Below are positions 33,901-40,750 of a stretch of 64,000 nt of DNA, piece after piece. Below the pieces are notes generated by a model. The model was not told where the DNA came from. It did no database searches and saw only the letters and a program-made list of their open reading frames with translations. This stretch comes from Xenorhabdus poinarii G6. Its GTDB lineage: Bacteria; Pseudomonadota; Gammaproteobacteria; Enterobacterales; Enterobacteriaceae. How positions within the stretch are numbered: position 1 is the stretch's first letter; every line of letters starts with the position of its first letter. The position numbers and the translations under genes were made by a program. Where the stretch lies: the NCBI RefSeq assembly GCF_000968175.1, contig NZ_FO704551.1, positions 1,550,001 to 1,614,000 of the forward strand. The letters are read 5' to 3'.

Positions 33901-36900
33901 TCAATGTCTGATCCCGAGGGTGAGAATGTGGTCGATTCCCATTGAAGAAAGCCTGTTGGACAGGCAATAAACCAAATTCTCCGCTTAATAACCCTTGCTC
34001 TGCAACACCGGCTACCGCAGATGAATTTTGAGACAGTAACTGCGCCAGCTGCGCCACCGTCGGCGCCTCAAAAATCGATTTGACTTGAAGGGAAAAACCG
34101 TTCTGCCGGAGTCTGGAAACCAGACGGATGCTGATAATCGAATCTCCCCCCATCCGGAAAAAATTATCCTCAATCCCAATCTGTTCGATTCCCAGAATAT
34201 CCTGCCAGAGTGTACATAGCCGGATTTCTAATTCAGTGCGAGGGGCAATATAACGATTCTGGTCTTCCCACACCGGTGCTGGTAAAGCATGGCTGTCGAG
34301 CTTGCCATTGACGGTCAGGGGAATGGCCTCAATACGGGTAAAGCTGGCCGGTATCATATATTCCGGCAGGTGGGCAGAGAGATGTTCTATCAACATATCA
34401 TTGGGCAGAGTTTCATCCGTCACCAGATAAGCCGCCAGGGCTTTATGACCGGCTTGCTCCCGATCAATGACCACCGCGTGTTTCACCTGAGGATGGGCAG
34501 ACAGCGCCGTTTCAATTTCCCCTAATTCAATACGGTAACCGCGGATTTTGACCTGAAAATCATTGCGGCCGAGGTATTCCAGATTACCGTCCGGTAACCA
34601 GCGTACCTGATCACCGGTTTTATACAGACGAGTGTAGCCCTGGATCTGATCTTCGTCGGTGACAAACGGGTTTTCCACAAAACGTTCGGCAGTGAGCGCC
34701 GGTCGACCCCAATATCCTCGTGCCAGCCCCGCGCCGCCGATATACAACTCTCCGGGAGCACCGATAGGGGACAACCTGCCATCACGGTTAAGGACATACA
34801 TCCGGGTATTATGGTGTGGTTTACCAATGGGAATATTGCCATTGAGTTCATCCGTGACTTCGAAATGCGTGACATCATTCGTGGTTTCTGTCGGGCCATA
34901 AAGATTAATGAGTCTACTTGCATGGCTGTTGATGGCTCTGAACGCATTGACATGGGACATTGTTAACGCTTCGCCGCCACACAGCACATAACGGATAGTC
35001 GCCGGTAACTGCTGGCCTACATCCCGTATGGTTTGGCAAAACGCCCCTAACATGGACGGGACAAACTGCACCACCGTCACGCCGGTTTTTTGGATCAATT
35101 GATACAACTCTTCTGGCTGTTTATGCATATCCGGTGATGCCATCACAATCGTGGCACCAACCCCATTAGCGGCGAGCAGCTCCCAGACTGAGGCATCAAA
35201 GGTATAAGGAATTTGTTGCAGCACGTTATCCGATGCATGTAATGGGTATTGGGATTGCATCCAACACAGGTGATTCATAACGTTTTGATGGGTCAACGCA
35301 ACCCCTTTGGGTTGTCCGGTCGTCCCGGAGGTGTAGATAATGTAGGCCAGATCGGTACTTTGATTGATCGGCAGTAGATTCTCCACCGGCTGGTCTTGGG
35401 TGATTGCGTCGTCATCGGTGGCTATCAGCACAGGCGGAACAGCGAAGGTGCGAATACTTTTTTTCAGTGTGATCAGGTGGTTTTGTTGCGTCAGCACACA
35501 TGGGCTTCCGGTATCTTCCAGAATAAACTGAACCCGCTCCGGGGGATATTCAGGCGAGATAGGGACATAGGCACCGCCGGCTTTAAGGACGGCTAAGAGA
35601 CTGACGACCATTTCCAGACTACGATCAAGGTAAAGCGCGATAGGGGTATCTGCCCGCATGGGGGTATTGCGTTGTTGCTGGTAGCACTGGCGTATCACAC
35701 TTGCGAGCTGGTTTGCTTGTTCGTTAAGCTGGCGGTAGGTCAGTGTGTTATCTTCGAATATCAGGGCGACATTATCTGGAGTCGCTGCTGCCTGGCGTTC
35801 AATCTGTTGCTGTAAGAGGTCATGTTGCGGGTAGGGGACGTCGGTCTGATTCCAGTGATGCAGTGTGTGACGCTCTTCTTCTAATAAGATCGGTAATTCA
35901 CTGACGGACAGAGAAGGCGTATTAAGCAAAGCAGTCAATAAGTGCTGCAATCGCTTAAGTATTTTTTTTATATCTTGCTCGCTAAAATAGGCCTGCAAAT
36001 AATCTATCGTTATTGTCAGCTCTTGATAATAGCCAAAATCTTGCAATCGAAAAACAATCGGGTCTGTATTAAATTTTCCATCAACAATATGATGCTGTGC
36101 CTGATCGATTTCAGCCGCTGATGCTGAAAGCCTTTCATAGAAGATAAAGATATTGGGTAAAGCAATGCCATGATGATTGGCCAGGCGCGTCAAGTGAGAA
36201 TGAGGAAATTGGCTATGGGAATAGCTCTTTTTGAGGGCTAATTCCATTTTCTTAATCTGTTCTATCACGCTGACGGAATCTAAAATGTGGCAATGTATGG
36301 GATAGATATTGGATTGCATCCCGATCACATATTTCTCTGATCGGGTTTTTCTGCCATGCGTAATGGTATTAAAGGTTAATGCTTGTTGTCCGGTCAGCGC
36401 TGACATCATGATGATGACAAGACTTGAAAAGACAGTGAGAATATTGGTTTTATTTTCTTTGCAAAAATCAGTCAATTCTTTTTTCATTGAAAAGGGCAAT
36501 GTCAACGTATCATGACCCGAACCGTTATTTTGATAATAAGGGGTTAGTTGATGTATATCTTTTTGGGTTAAAAAATCATACCAGTAATTTTTGTCTTTTT
36601 CATAACCGGCGGAACTCAGATATTCTTTTGCTTTTTCTATGCTATCTAAATATTGCGGAATTTCTGTTAACCAGTCGGTTGATGCGTCATTTTTCAGGCA
36701 TGAATATAACTGATGGACATATTCATGGAATCGGAATAAACCAACACCATCCATGATAATATGATGGAATTTAGTGAAAAAATAATATTTTTCGCGGGTA
36801 ACACGAATCAATGAAGCTTGATATAAAATCGGATTGGGAAGATTTATCGGTTGAGCTATCTGTTGTTGCATCCAGATATTTGCTTTTTTCTCAGGATCAG

Positions 36901-37198
36901 GCTGCTCGGTAAAGTCATGCAATATGATGGGTTCAGGGGCATGTTGTTGCTGAATAGATTGAACAGCTTCATTATCCGAATTTATGGATATGCATAACCT
37001 TAGCATATCAACGTGTTGATACAGTAATTGCCATGTTTGTTGCAAAATGGCCATATCAACCTTACCTTCCATCAGGGTATACCAGCCCAGGTTGTGTATC
37101 GGCGTATTTTCATGGAGGGTTTGCTCGTAAAATACATCTTCTTGAGCAGGGTGAAGGTCATACAAGTTCGAATTCAACGAACCCTCAGATTTTTTCAT
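24926..37198 (-). CDS. Nonribosomal peptide synthetase, modules 1 to 3
   Basis: First NRPS subunit, 4090 residues. Order: C (HHIIMDG near 145), A (near 619), T (GGDS near 1019), E (near 1203), C (near 1659), A (near 2139), T (near 2523), C (WHHIAMDGWS near 2706), A (near 3196), T (near 3578), E (HHLIIDAVSW near 3769), then a tail ending EKKTILDV. The first C domain has no upstream module and differs from the others, as expected for a starter C domain that N-acylates residue 1. The module 3 C domain is the L-acceptor type, agreeing with the absence of E in module 2. Hand-read pockets: module 1 D-A-W-Q-L-G-L-N-D-K (closest I recall is a Gln-type code); module 2 D-G-F-A-V-A-S-V-C-K (aromatic, unassigned); module 3 D-A-S-T-V-A-A-V-C-K (Tyr-type). 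The E domain of module 1 has altered core motifs (see findings). No MbtH-like gene, PPTase or intact exporter lies nearby. Confidence 0.95.
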   Translation of the reverse strand: MKKSEGSLNSNLYDLHPAQEDVFYEQTLHENTPIHNLGWYTLMEGKVDMAILQQTWQLLYQHVDMLRLCISINSDNEAVQSIQQQHAPEPIILHDFTEQPDPEKKANIWMQQQIAQPINLPNPILYQASLIRVTREKYYFFTKFHHIIMDGVGLFRFHEYVHQLYSCLKNDASTDWLTEIPQYLDSIEKAKEYLSSAGYEKDKNYWYDFLTQKDIHQLTPYYQNNGSGHDTLTLPFSMKKELTDFCKENKTNILTVFSSLVIIMMSALTGQQALTFNTITHGRKTRSEKYVIGMQSNIYPIHCHILDSVSVIEQIKKMELALKKSYSHSQFPHSHLTRLANHHGIALPNIFIFYERLSASAAEIDQAQHHIVDGKFNTDPIVFRLQDFGYYQELTITIDYLQAYFSEQDIKKILKRLQHLLTALLNTPSLSVSELPILLEEERHTLHHWNQTDVPYPQHDLLQQQIERQAAATPDNVALIFEDNTLTYRQLNEQANQLASVIRQCYQQQRNTPMRADTPIALYLDRSLEMVVSLLAVLKAGGAYVPISPEYPPERVQFILEDTGSPCVLTQQNHLITLKKSIRTFAVPPVLIATDDDAITQDQPVENLLPINQSTDLAYIIYTSGTTGQPKGVALTHQNVMNHLCWMQSQYPLHASDNVLQQIPYTFDASVWELLAANGVGATIVMASPDMHKQPEELYQLIQKTGVTVVQFVPSMLGAFCQTIRDVGQQLPATIRYVLCGGEALTMSHVNAFRAINSHASRLINLYGPTETTNDVTHFEVTDELNGNIPIGKPHHNTRMYVLNRDGRLSPIGAPGELYIGGAGLARGYWGRPALTAERFVENPFVTDEDQIQGYTRLYKTGDQVRWLPDGNLEYLGRNDFQVKIRGYRIELGEIETALSAHPQVKHAVVIDREQAGHKALAAYLVTDETLPNDMLIEHLSAHLPEYMIPASFTRIEAIPLTVNGKLDSHALPAPVWEDQNRYIAPRTELEIRLCTLWQDILGIEQIGIEDNFFRMGGDSIISIRLVSRLRQNGFSLQVKSIFEAPTVAQLAQLLSQNSSAVAGVAEQGLLSGEFGLLPVQQAFFNGNRPHSHPRDQTLIMRLPDNIQHTDITRALITLSERHDMLRAHFTDTEQGYRQCYSAEMPAGFPTLRHCDIRKIDKAEQHARLTLWQREGDYRHGPLWQVTQLTGYADGRPRLFFAFHHLIIDATSQRIIANDMRKLLRGETLPAKTSSYRQWVAAVHRYARQHQDEVPYWQKIITEQGTDPAVEEMTVHSLHLSAELTDILRREAHLGYHTNINELLLSALTLALQTTFCRAVNTVTLEGHGREAIDNTLDIAETVGQFTTIYPVCLTMQNDIAETIIHTKEMLRAVPHQGIGYGALHQAGYLTGNLPPIRFNYVDPLNLEQRNLEPLSDQAEFPFSLDGSLPDGTVITDEHHRHFLLNINGEVLSEQLQFRVHSRLSSTQTQTFITAFEQALTRVIAIGQQQAQSGGIKTPSDYAFKAISMERLHRFQQRYQVENLYPATSLQQGFIYHHLTQPQDNAYRGQLLLDYHTHVDLAAYQCAWKLASQRFPILRTAFDWEGDVLQVITADSCIGPENVTIHDIRQLGEAERNNAIAEYLQNDRNQPFDLNQPGLIRLTVFKQHEQQLTVLITQHHCIADGWSGPILLQTVHEYYDQLIKGSEPQIVVEQAYLATQQYHLDHQAESEAYWAERKKGFQGTNDLSTLLSHPIDLTQIKTIEKPAGQRLTLPAEVYQQLKHTCQTQGITLNVALQFAWHKLLHNYTGDEQTIVGTTVSGRDVPVEGIESSVGLYINTLPLTVQWNTANSILAILQDIQKDIAALNSHSAVSLASLQSDGERLFHSLLGFENYPVPAISQNKESIEHALTLRQVVEKLDYPLSLMGYEQDNSFTMKLGYGEDWLTAQQAQRLLSQLERILHTVAYHPQQPHTAIRLLSDEERHTLLHTWNQTDAPYPQDKTLQQLFEAQVEKTPENVAVVFEDETLTYRQLNARANQLAGVIREYYQQNSTAAMQAGTPIALYLDRSLDMVISILAVLKTGGAYVPISPAYPAERIQFILADTATACIVTQQRHFPTLMTTIQALAGAPTLIAADDPIIPPNQPGENPPPINQPTDLAYIIYTSGTTGQPKGVMIEHQNVAHMVSAQANIFHAARRKKALMFAPYVFDGSVFELFSSLLHGLTLYICSEAERNAPAIAKLIQREGIEIAALPPAILKLLMGTALPSLQLLVTAGEAPSADFIDYFSRHSEVLNSYGPTEVTVCATEKRYQHGDIATNIGRAIHNARLYVLDGDGNLSPVGVPGELYIGGAGLARGYLNRPDLTAERFVPNPFATTEDQAKGYTRLYKTGDLVRWLPNGELEYLGRNDFQVKIRGYRIEPGEIEKVLISHPQVKQAVVINHLHQGNNRLVAYLVTADTLSDDTLIAHLSARLPDYMIPASFTRIASVPLTLNGKVDRRALPEPVWGNQRRYVAPRNTLETQLCAIWQAVLGLEQVGIEDNFFRIGGDSVTAIKLTAAIRRDLAIEVSLTQLFKLRTIAALVRHLEPQTGTNIPHHDRDRYPLSFAQERMLFIEQFEQGSDVYHIPYLLQLDNGACLPWLETAINRLVERHPVMKMLYPDDGDGQRYQQLLNRDLVIESSTLSHDDADALMHAIRAEIATPFNLATEPGLRLHHYQIADQHYLFILWHHIAMDGWSIDIFMDELAEIYHSLSEGRDSQLPPLEITYGDYAAWQRAYLQGEVRERQLAYWRQTLANYEPLALPTDYSRPAQVSYQGRDFNFTLDTALSGQLRALAKTQETTLFTVLLSGFYVTLAKLSGQHDIILGTPTDNRHHAQTQSLIGMFVNSLVLRAQLEQTDSVESLIKQTHQLIADAKSHQDMPFEQLVDALEIERDTSRHPIFQVTFSLQRFGERRREQGYLPFRPVALNESLYTPAKFDLSLLLSDEQTHITGCLNYAISLFDETTILRLEDHYQQVLTAFVADQKQPLAGLDTLSAQERHTLLHTWNQTDASYPQDKTLQQLFEAQVDKTPDNIALVYEGATLTYRQLNQRANQLANIIRDRCQQQSPLSMLADTPIALYLDRSLDMVIGILAVLKAGGAYVPVSPEYPAQRVQFILSDTATPCVVTQQRHLSVLTDYAQSLASTPILIATDALTTTAAPWEENPPSVNHPTDLAYIIYTSGTTGQPKGVMIEHKNAIHLITAQAELFEVTKRQKALMFAAYVFDASVSELFTSLLHGLTLYICSEAERNALAIETLIQQAGIEIATLPPALLKLLIGAELPSLQLLVTAGESPSLEVLDYFSQHSDVLNAYGPTEVTVCATGKRYQHGDLATNIGRAINNVRLYVLDEYGNLSPVGAPGELYIGGAGLARGYLNRPELTAERFVPNPFATAEDKANGYTRLYKTGDLVRWRLDGTLEYLGRNDFQIKIRGYRIEPGEIESVLTTHPQVKHAVVIGREHKGNRVLAAYLVAEGSISEETLIEHLSSRLPDYMVPASMTFIEAIPLTLNGKVDHRALPVPEWNKRNHYVAPRNALETQLCAIWQAVLGLEQVGIDDNFFRIGGDSIVSIQLVSRLRQAGFSLQIKSIFEAPTVARLAQLLTQMASSVTMIAEQGLLHGEFALLPVQQHFFNWDLSHPHHWNQALMMQIPGHIRHADITQALITLSERHDMLRTHFVWTENGYRQCYSTEMPSGIPVLQHGDVRAFSKTALHQQLTQWQSGFDYCHGPLWQAGHLTGYRDGSARLFFAFHHLIIDAVSWRIIAEDMRLLLQNKTLPAKTSSYRQWVNAVHHYAQQHQNEVTYWQKVMAGYQAPAASGETSQHSLSISAELTDTLLHEANTGYHTEINDLLLSALTLALQAVFSQSIHHITLEGHGRENIDNTLDISETVGWFTTLYPVRLAMQADIAETIIHTKEMLRAIPNKGIGYGALHQAGYLSDDLPTISFNYLGQLAGTQHQDWSLTSDEAGTVIASENGNHLLLAINGAVQRGRLQFQVDSRLSQSQTTVFITAFEQALHRVITAGYKQAQAGGLKTASDYGINGVSMDQLNQLTQRFGHVNNENSHLHSEKKTILDV

Positions 37199-37908
37199 AA
37201 TCAGTTATACGAATGCATTCCGTTTACAAGTTATTTGTGATCTCGCAACCTTTCAGCATTCTTCCTCATGCAAAAAAGTTAATATTTATTGGCTAATCGT
37301 TTAAATCTCTATTTCTTGATATATTTAAGTATACATCTCTGCTGCCTGCCTTATTTCACTTAATTTATTTTTGATTGAATGGTCATTGTTTATTATTCGT
37401 TATTCTCTCAGTAATGTTCTGTCATTATATTTATCTGATGACGGCACTTTACATTGAAATAGTGATTGTCATTTGAACTTAAGTCTATATTATTTTTTGT
37501 TTAATATGGTTGTGTTTTTATTTATTATGAGTGAAGCCCGGTATGGTTCAAAAGGGTTATTGTCATCTTTGATGAATTAAATTCATATTCCTCTGTTTTT
37601 ATTGATATAAATTGTTTTTTTATTGTCTTTATATTGAAACAAATAATTCCATTTAATGACTTTCCCAATCAGTGACTCATGATTTTTAATGTTTTTTTAT
37701 CAGTCGCAATAGGTATTTTAATGGACATTTTAAAGGGGGGGAGTTGATTGTTATTTGTTTTAATTAAATAAGGTTGGATGGTTAGCGGTGGGGATGATTT
37801 TTGACGTGAATATTGCGTTTTTATCAAATAGCGGTTAATTTTTTCAGGCGACGATAATATGATTTAGGCAAAACAGAGCGTAATCCGATAGTCAAACAGG
37901 AGAAAGAG
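37199..37908. other. AT-rich gap upstream of the NRPS operon
   Basis: About 710 bp without a credible gene; runs of A and T dominate. It must contain the promoter of the NRPS genes (minus strand) and of the lipoprotein (plus strand). I could not pick a convincing promoter or operator. Such AT-rich leaders are often silenced by H-NS or controlled by LysR- or Lrp-type regulators; that is inference. Confidence 0.6.
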
Positions 37909-38199
37909 ATGCTGTCAAAGCAGGGTATTGTCCTCGGCAGTCTATTACTGATAGGGTGTTTATTGGCAGGTTGCAGTGGGCGACAGGCAGATATCCTATC
38001 AACCCGTGGCAAGCATTATCAATATTCTGAGTTGGGTCGCCCCTTAAGTCAGGATGCCAGTAAAAATTGCGCTGAAGCGGGAGGCATTCCGGCATTAACT
38101 AAGCAATTAAATGGGCATCAAGTGCCTGTTTGCCAATTGGCGAATGGACGTCGCTGTAACGAACAGGCGTTATTGGATGGGGGATGTTCATCCATCTGA
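37909..38199 (+). CDS. Small DUF333-type lipoprotein
   Basis: A 96-residue protein with a lipoprotein signal peptide (positively charged start, hydrophobic core, lipobox LLAGC with the lipidated Cys at residue 22). The mature part has conserved cysteines and the pattern NCAEAGG-x-PAL...GHQVPVCQLANGRRCNEQALLDGGC, typical of the DUF333 family (for example the E. coli YoaF type: C-x4-GG...CxLPdG..C-eWAl..G-C). The function of the family is unknown. RBS AGGAGAAAGAG is strong. It is not part of the NRPS operon (opposite strand). Confidence 0.8.
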   Translation: MLSKQGIVLGSLLLIGCLLAGCSGRQADILSTRGKHYQYSELGRPLSQDASKNCAEAGGIPALTKQLNGHQVPVCQLANGRRCNEQALLDGGCSSI

Positions 38200-38228
38200 G
38201 CTTTCCATGACAGCGACAGGTTTTTTCT

Positions 38229-38654
38229 TCATTCCGTAAATTGCCGGTAAGCACAATGGGCGCCCCGTGTGGGTGGCACCTTATGATGAATGGGATGACC
38301 ACCCAGGCGAATTTCGCCTTTATCCAGTTGATAGAAAGAGAGTAATAAATACGCCAGCGTCGATTTACCACTGCCGCTAGAGCCAACAATGGCAGTCATA
38401 CTGCCTTGGGGCGCATAAAATGAGACGTTTTGGATTGCCGGCTGGTGGGTGCCTGGATAGCTAAATGAGATGTTATTAACATGAATATCATGTTTAACCG
38501 GCGCGGTTAGTGAACCGGAAACTTGCGTTGCAATTTCTTCAATTTCTGCAATATGTTTTTCGCCCACCTGTGTCAGTACCGTCACATTGAGCAGAGGAAT
38601 GATCCCGCTCAGGAGGGTAATGGTGGCAAACAGGAGCAGAATTGTGATGAGCAT
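38229..38654 (-). pseudogene. Fragment of a siderophore-type ABC exporter (YbtP/YbtQ-like)
   Basis: 141 codons covering the last membrane helix and the start of the nucleotide-binding domain of a fused ABC exporter. A linker (HIAEIEEIA), an A-loop-type stretch (ISFSYPGTHQPAIQNVSF) and Walker A GSSGSGKST (about residue 92) are present. Reading then breaks off shortly after the Walker A helix (LDKGEIRLGGHPI), so the Q-loop, signature, Walker B and the whole membrane domain are missing. It is a gene remnant. The link to the YbtP/YbtQ group is inferred from the sequence style and the divergent AraC gene. Confidence 0.7.
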
Positions 38655-38803
38655 TTTATTTTCATAGAGAGCCGTTATACCCTTTCAAATGATGTTTTAC
38701 GAAAATTCAGTGTGGTAAAACACAAAACAGATTGGGGAGACTAGTGGGAATCGAAAATGAGGGCTAGCGTGATAGGGACAAAAGTCGCGCGATACGTACT
38801 ATT

Positions 38804-38822
38804 GATAATGATTATCACTAAT
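38804..38822 (+). promoter_or_regulatory. Fur-box-like site in front of the AraC gene
   Basis: GATAATGATTATCACTAAT matches 15 of 19 positions of GATAATGATAATCATTATC by eye; the match continues as a further TGATA at 38822-38826. It sits between the divergent ABC exporter remnant and the AraC-type regulator, the arrangement of iron-regulated siderophore loci. Confidence 0.65.
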
Positions 38823-38957
38823 GATAAATTGCGTGATATTTTCATTATGTACATATATAAAGTTAATCAATAATGACTTTAATACACATAATGTGCGGTT
38901 TTATTGTGGAAATAGCGGTTGAAACGGAAGCGATGCTAATTTTACAGGGGATATGAG

Positions 38958-39942
38958 ATGAAGACGATTTATAGCGAGAAATTGGGCGTTTTTACTGCTG
39001 GTCATTGCGATAATAAACCTTCACAGAGGGGAGAAAATCATATCAATCCTGCGTTACTCACTGAGGAATTATCTGACGGCATTCACATCAATCGTATTCA
39101 TCTGGAGCTGAATAAAGACTTTACCGAATATTGTGAAGGGCCGCCAACGGTATCCATTGCTTTTGTGCTCAGCGGAAAAGGAAAAATGGCCATTCATTGA
39201 GAACGGTGATGATTTAGAGATTAATCCGGGAACAATGATTTTTTTCTATTCGCCTAAGATGACGCGTGGTATGAACTTTTTTGGTTGTGGCACATGGCAT
39301 ATTCTTGATATCCGTTTTTCCCTGAATGAAATTGAAGCACAGGCGTTGCCCTCTTTTACCCCATTAACCACGGGTTTTGAAAAAAATGCCAGTTATAGTG
39401 ATGTTTTAATGATGGCGTGTCCTATCTTTCCTCCCTTTATGCAGATAGTCAATCAAATAGAAGAGTGTCAATTAAATGGCAGCGTCAGAAAAGTTTACTT
39501 AAAGGCCAAAGCGTTAGAGATTCTCGCGTGTGTCACCGCGCAAATTTATGATTATCAATATAATCAGATCAACAGCTTGCAACGTCGCGCTGTCTACAAC
39601 GCAATAAAGATCATTAATAGCGATTATCATTATCCCTGGACGATAAAAGCGTTAGCAAAAGCGGTCGGTTTGAATGAGCGGAAATTAAAAGAAGGATTCC
39701 GCGCCGTTGTTTTTCGTACGTTCCATCAATATCTGGAAAATGTGCGTATGACGACAGCAGAAGATTTATTGAAAAAGGGGATGAGTATTATTGAGGTTGC
39801 TGCCGCGGTGGGGTATTCCAGCCCAAGTCATTTTTCTAAACGATTCCGGCAACATTATTTGATCAACCCGAAAGCATGGCAGGTAAAATATGCCGTGAAT
39901 CACACGTTAAGGGCGGAGCATATTATAGAGAAAAGCTCGTAA
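38958..39942 (+). pseudogene. AraC-family regulator, interrupted by a frameshift (YbtA/PchR-like)
   Basis: Two overlapping frames make one protein. The first (38958-39200, 80 codons) carries the N-terminal sensing part up to LSGKGKMAIH. The second, readable from about 39196, continues ENGDDLEINPGTMIFFYSP and ends with a complete double helix-turn-helix (TIKALAKAVGLNERKLKEGF and SIIEVAAAVGYSSPSHFSKRF). The shift is +1 and lies near 39180-39200, at or next to the A-run in GGAAAAGGAAAAATGG. With one base removed the product would be about 327 residues, the usual size. Siderophore-sensing AraC proteins such as YbtA have this C-terminal form. Either a pseudogene or a sequencing error in the A-run. 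Confidence 0.8.
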
Positions 39943-40032
39943 ACGGTATGCCTGAATACCTTGCTGCACAGCCTGTCTCTTGATTTCTGCTATGTGACAA
40001 AGAGACGGCTGTACCGCAGGGGAGTTTCATCT

Positions 40033-40572
40033 TTAATATTTATTTTTGTATCCGTATAAACTGTTTTGCACTCGAACAAACTGACTTATCAGCACGAATA
40101 TGCCCACGATGAAATAAGCGGCAAAAATGCCAAGCAGCCATTGCGGCATATCCAGCGTTAAAAATGCCCATTGTTTTATCGAACAATCGCCATAGGCCTG
40201 GAACACGGAAGGCAGCCAGTCATTCAAGGGGAGCCAGGATGGAAATTGGACAAAAAACTCACACGTATTAAACGGAGAAGGGTATAACTGCATCATGGTG
40301 TGATCCCAGGCCAGCCGCAATCCTTGCCAGGCACTGTAAATCCACACCAGAATCGCCAGCCAGCGTAACGGCGTTTTAGGTGCGATTGCCCCTAACAATG
40401 CCGCCCCCAAAATACCCAATAATGCGACCCGTTCGTAAATACACATCACGCAAGGCTGTAGCTGCATCACATACTGAAAATAGAGTGCTGTTGCTTCCAG
40501 AAGCAGAACGGTCAAGGCCATGAGTAACCAGGAAGCGCTTCCTTGAGCGCGTTGTTTTAAAAATTGAAACAT
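40033..40572 (-). CDS. dsbB: Disulfide bond formation protein DsbB
   Basis: Inner-membrane quinone reductase that reoxidises DsbA, 179 residues. Four membrane helices (about 14-32, 46-63, 70-88, 144-163). The redox pairs are Cys41-Cys44 (CVMC) and Cys104-Cys130, all present at the same numbers as in E. coli. It lies downstream of nhaB on the same strand, as in E. coli, but with its own start region and a terminator-like hairpin between the two. Confidence 0.96.
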   Translation of the reverse strand: MFQFLKQRAQGSASWLLMALTVLLLEATALYFQYVMQLQPCVMCIYERVALLGILGAALLGAIAPKTPLRWLAILVWIYSAWQGLRLAWDHTMMQLYPSPFNTCEFFVQFPSWLPLNDWLPSVFQAYGDCSIKQWAFLTLDMPQWLLGIFAAYFIVGIFVLISQFVRVQNSLYGYKNKY

Positions 40573-40681
40573 TTTTCCCCACCTTTTTTATCTAGCTAAT
40601 TGACATATTGTGCCGTTTCATGAGCGATAAAAACATAAACTTATTATCAATCAATCTATTTTTTTCAGAAAGGTCATGAAT

Positions 40682-40719
40682 AAAAAAGCCGGAAAGTGTG
40701 GTGTGACACACTCTCCGGC
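40682..40719 (-). terminator. Intrinsic terminator after nhaB
   Basis: Arms 40688-40700 and 40707-40719 pair at 12 of 13 positions with a six-base loop; on the minus strand the stem is followed by TTTTTT. It ends nhaB transcription before dsbB. Confidence 0.85.
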
Positions 40720-40750
40720 AGGATACAACGATAAACTCAGTGAATGATGA

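Noticed and set aside
16263..37198. Dozens of frames of 60-140 codons inside the NRPS genes on both strands
   Set aside because: They recur at the same place in every repeated module, as expected for shadows of repetitive GC-richer coding DNA.
37640..37760. 22-codon frame in the AT-rich leader of the NRPS
   Set aside because: Composition-driven, without RBS or conservation evidence.
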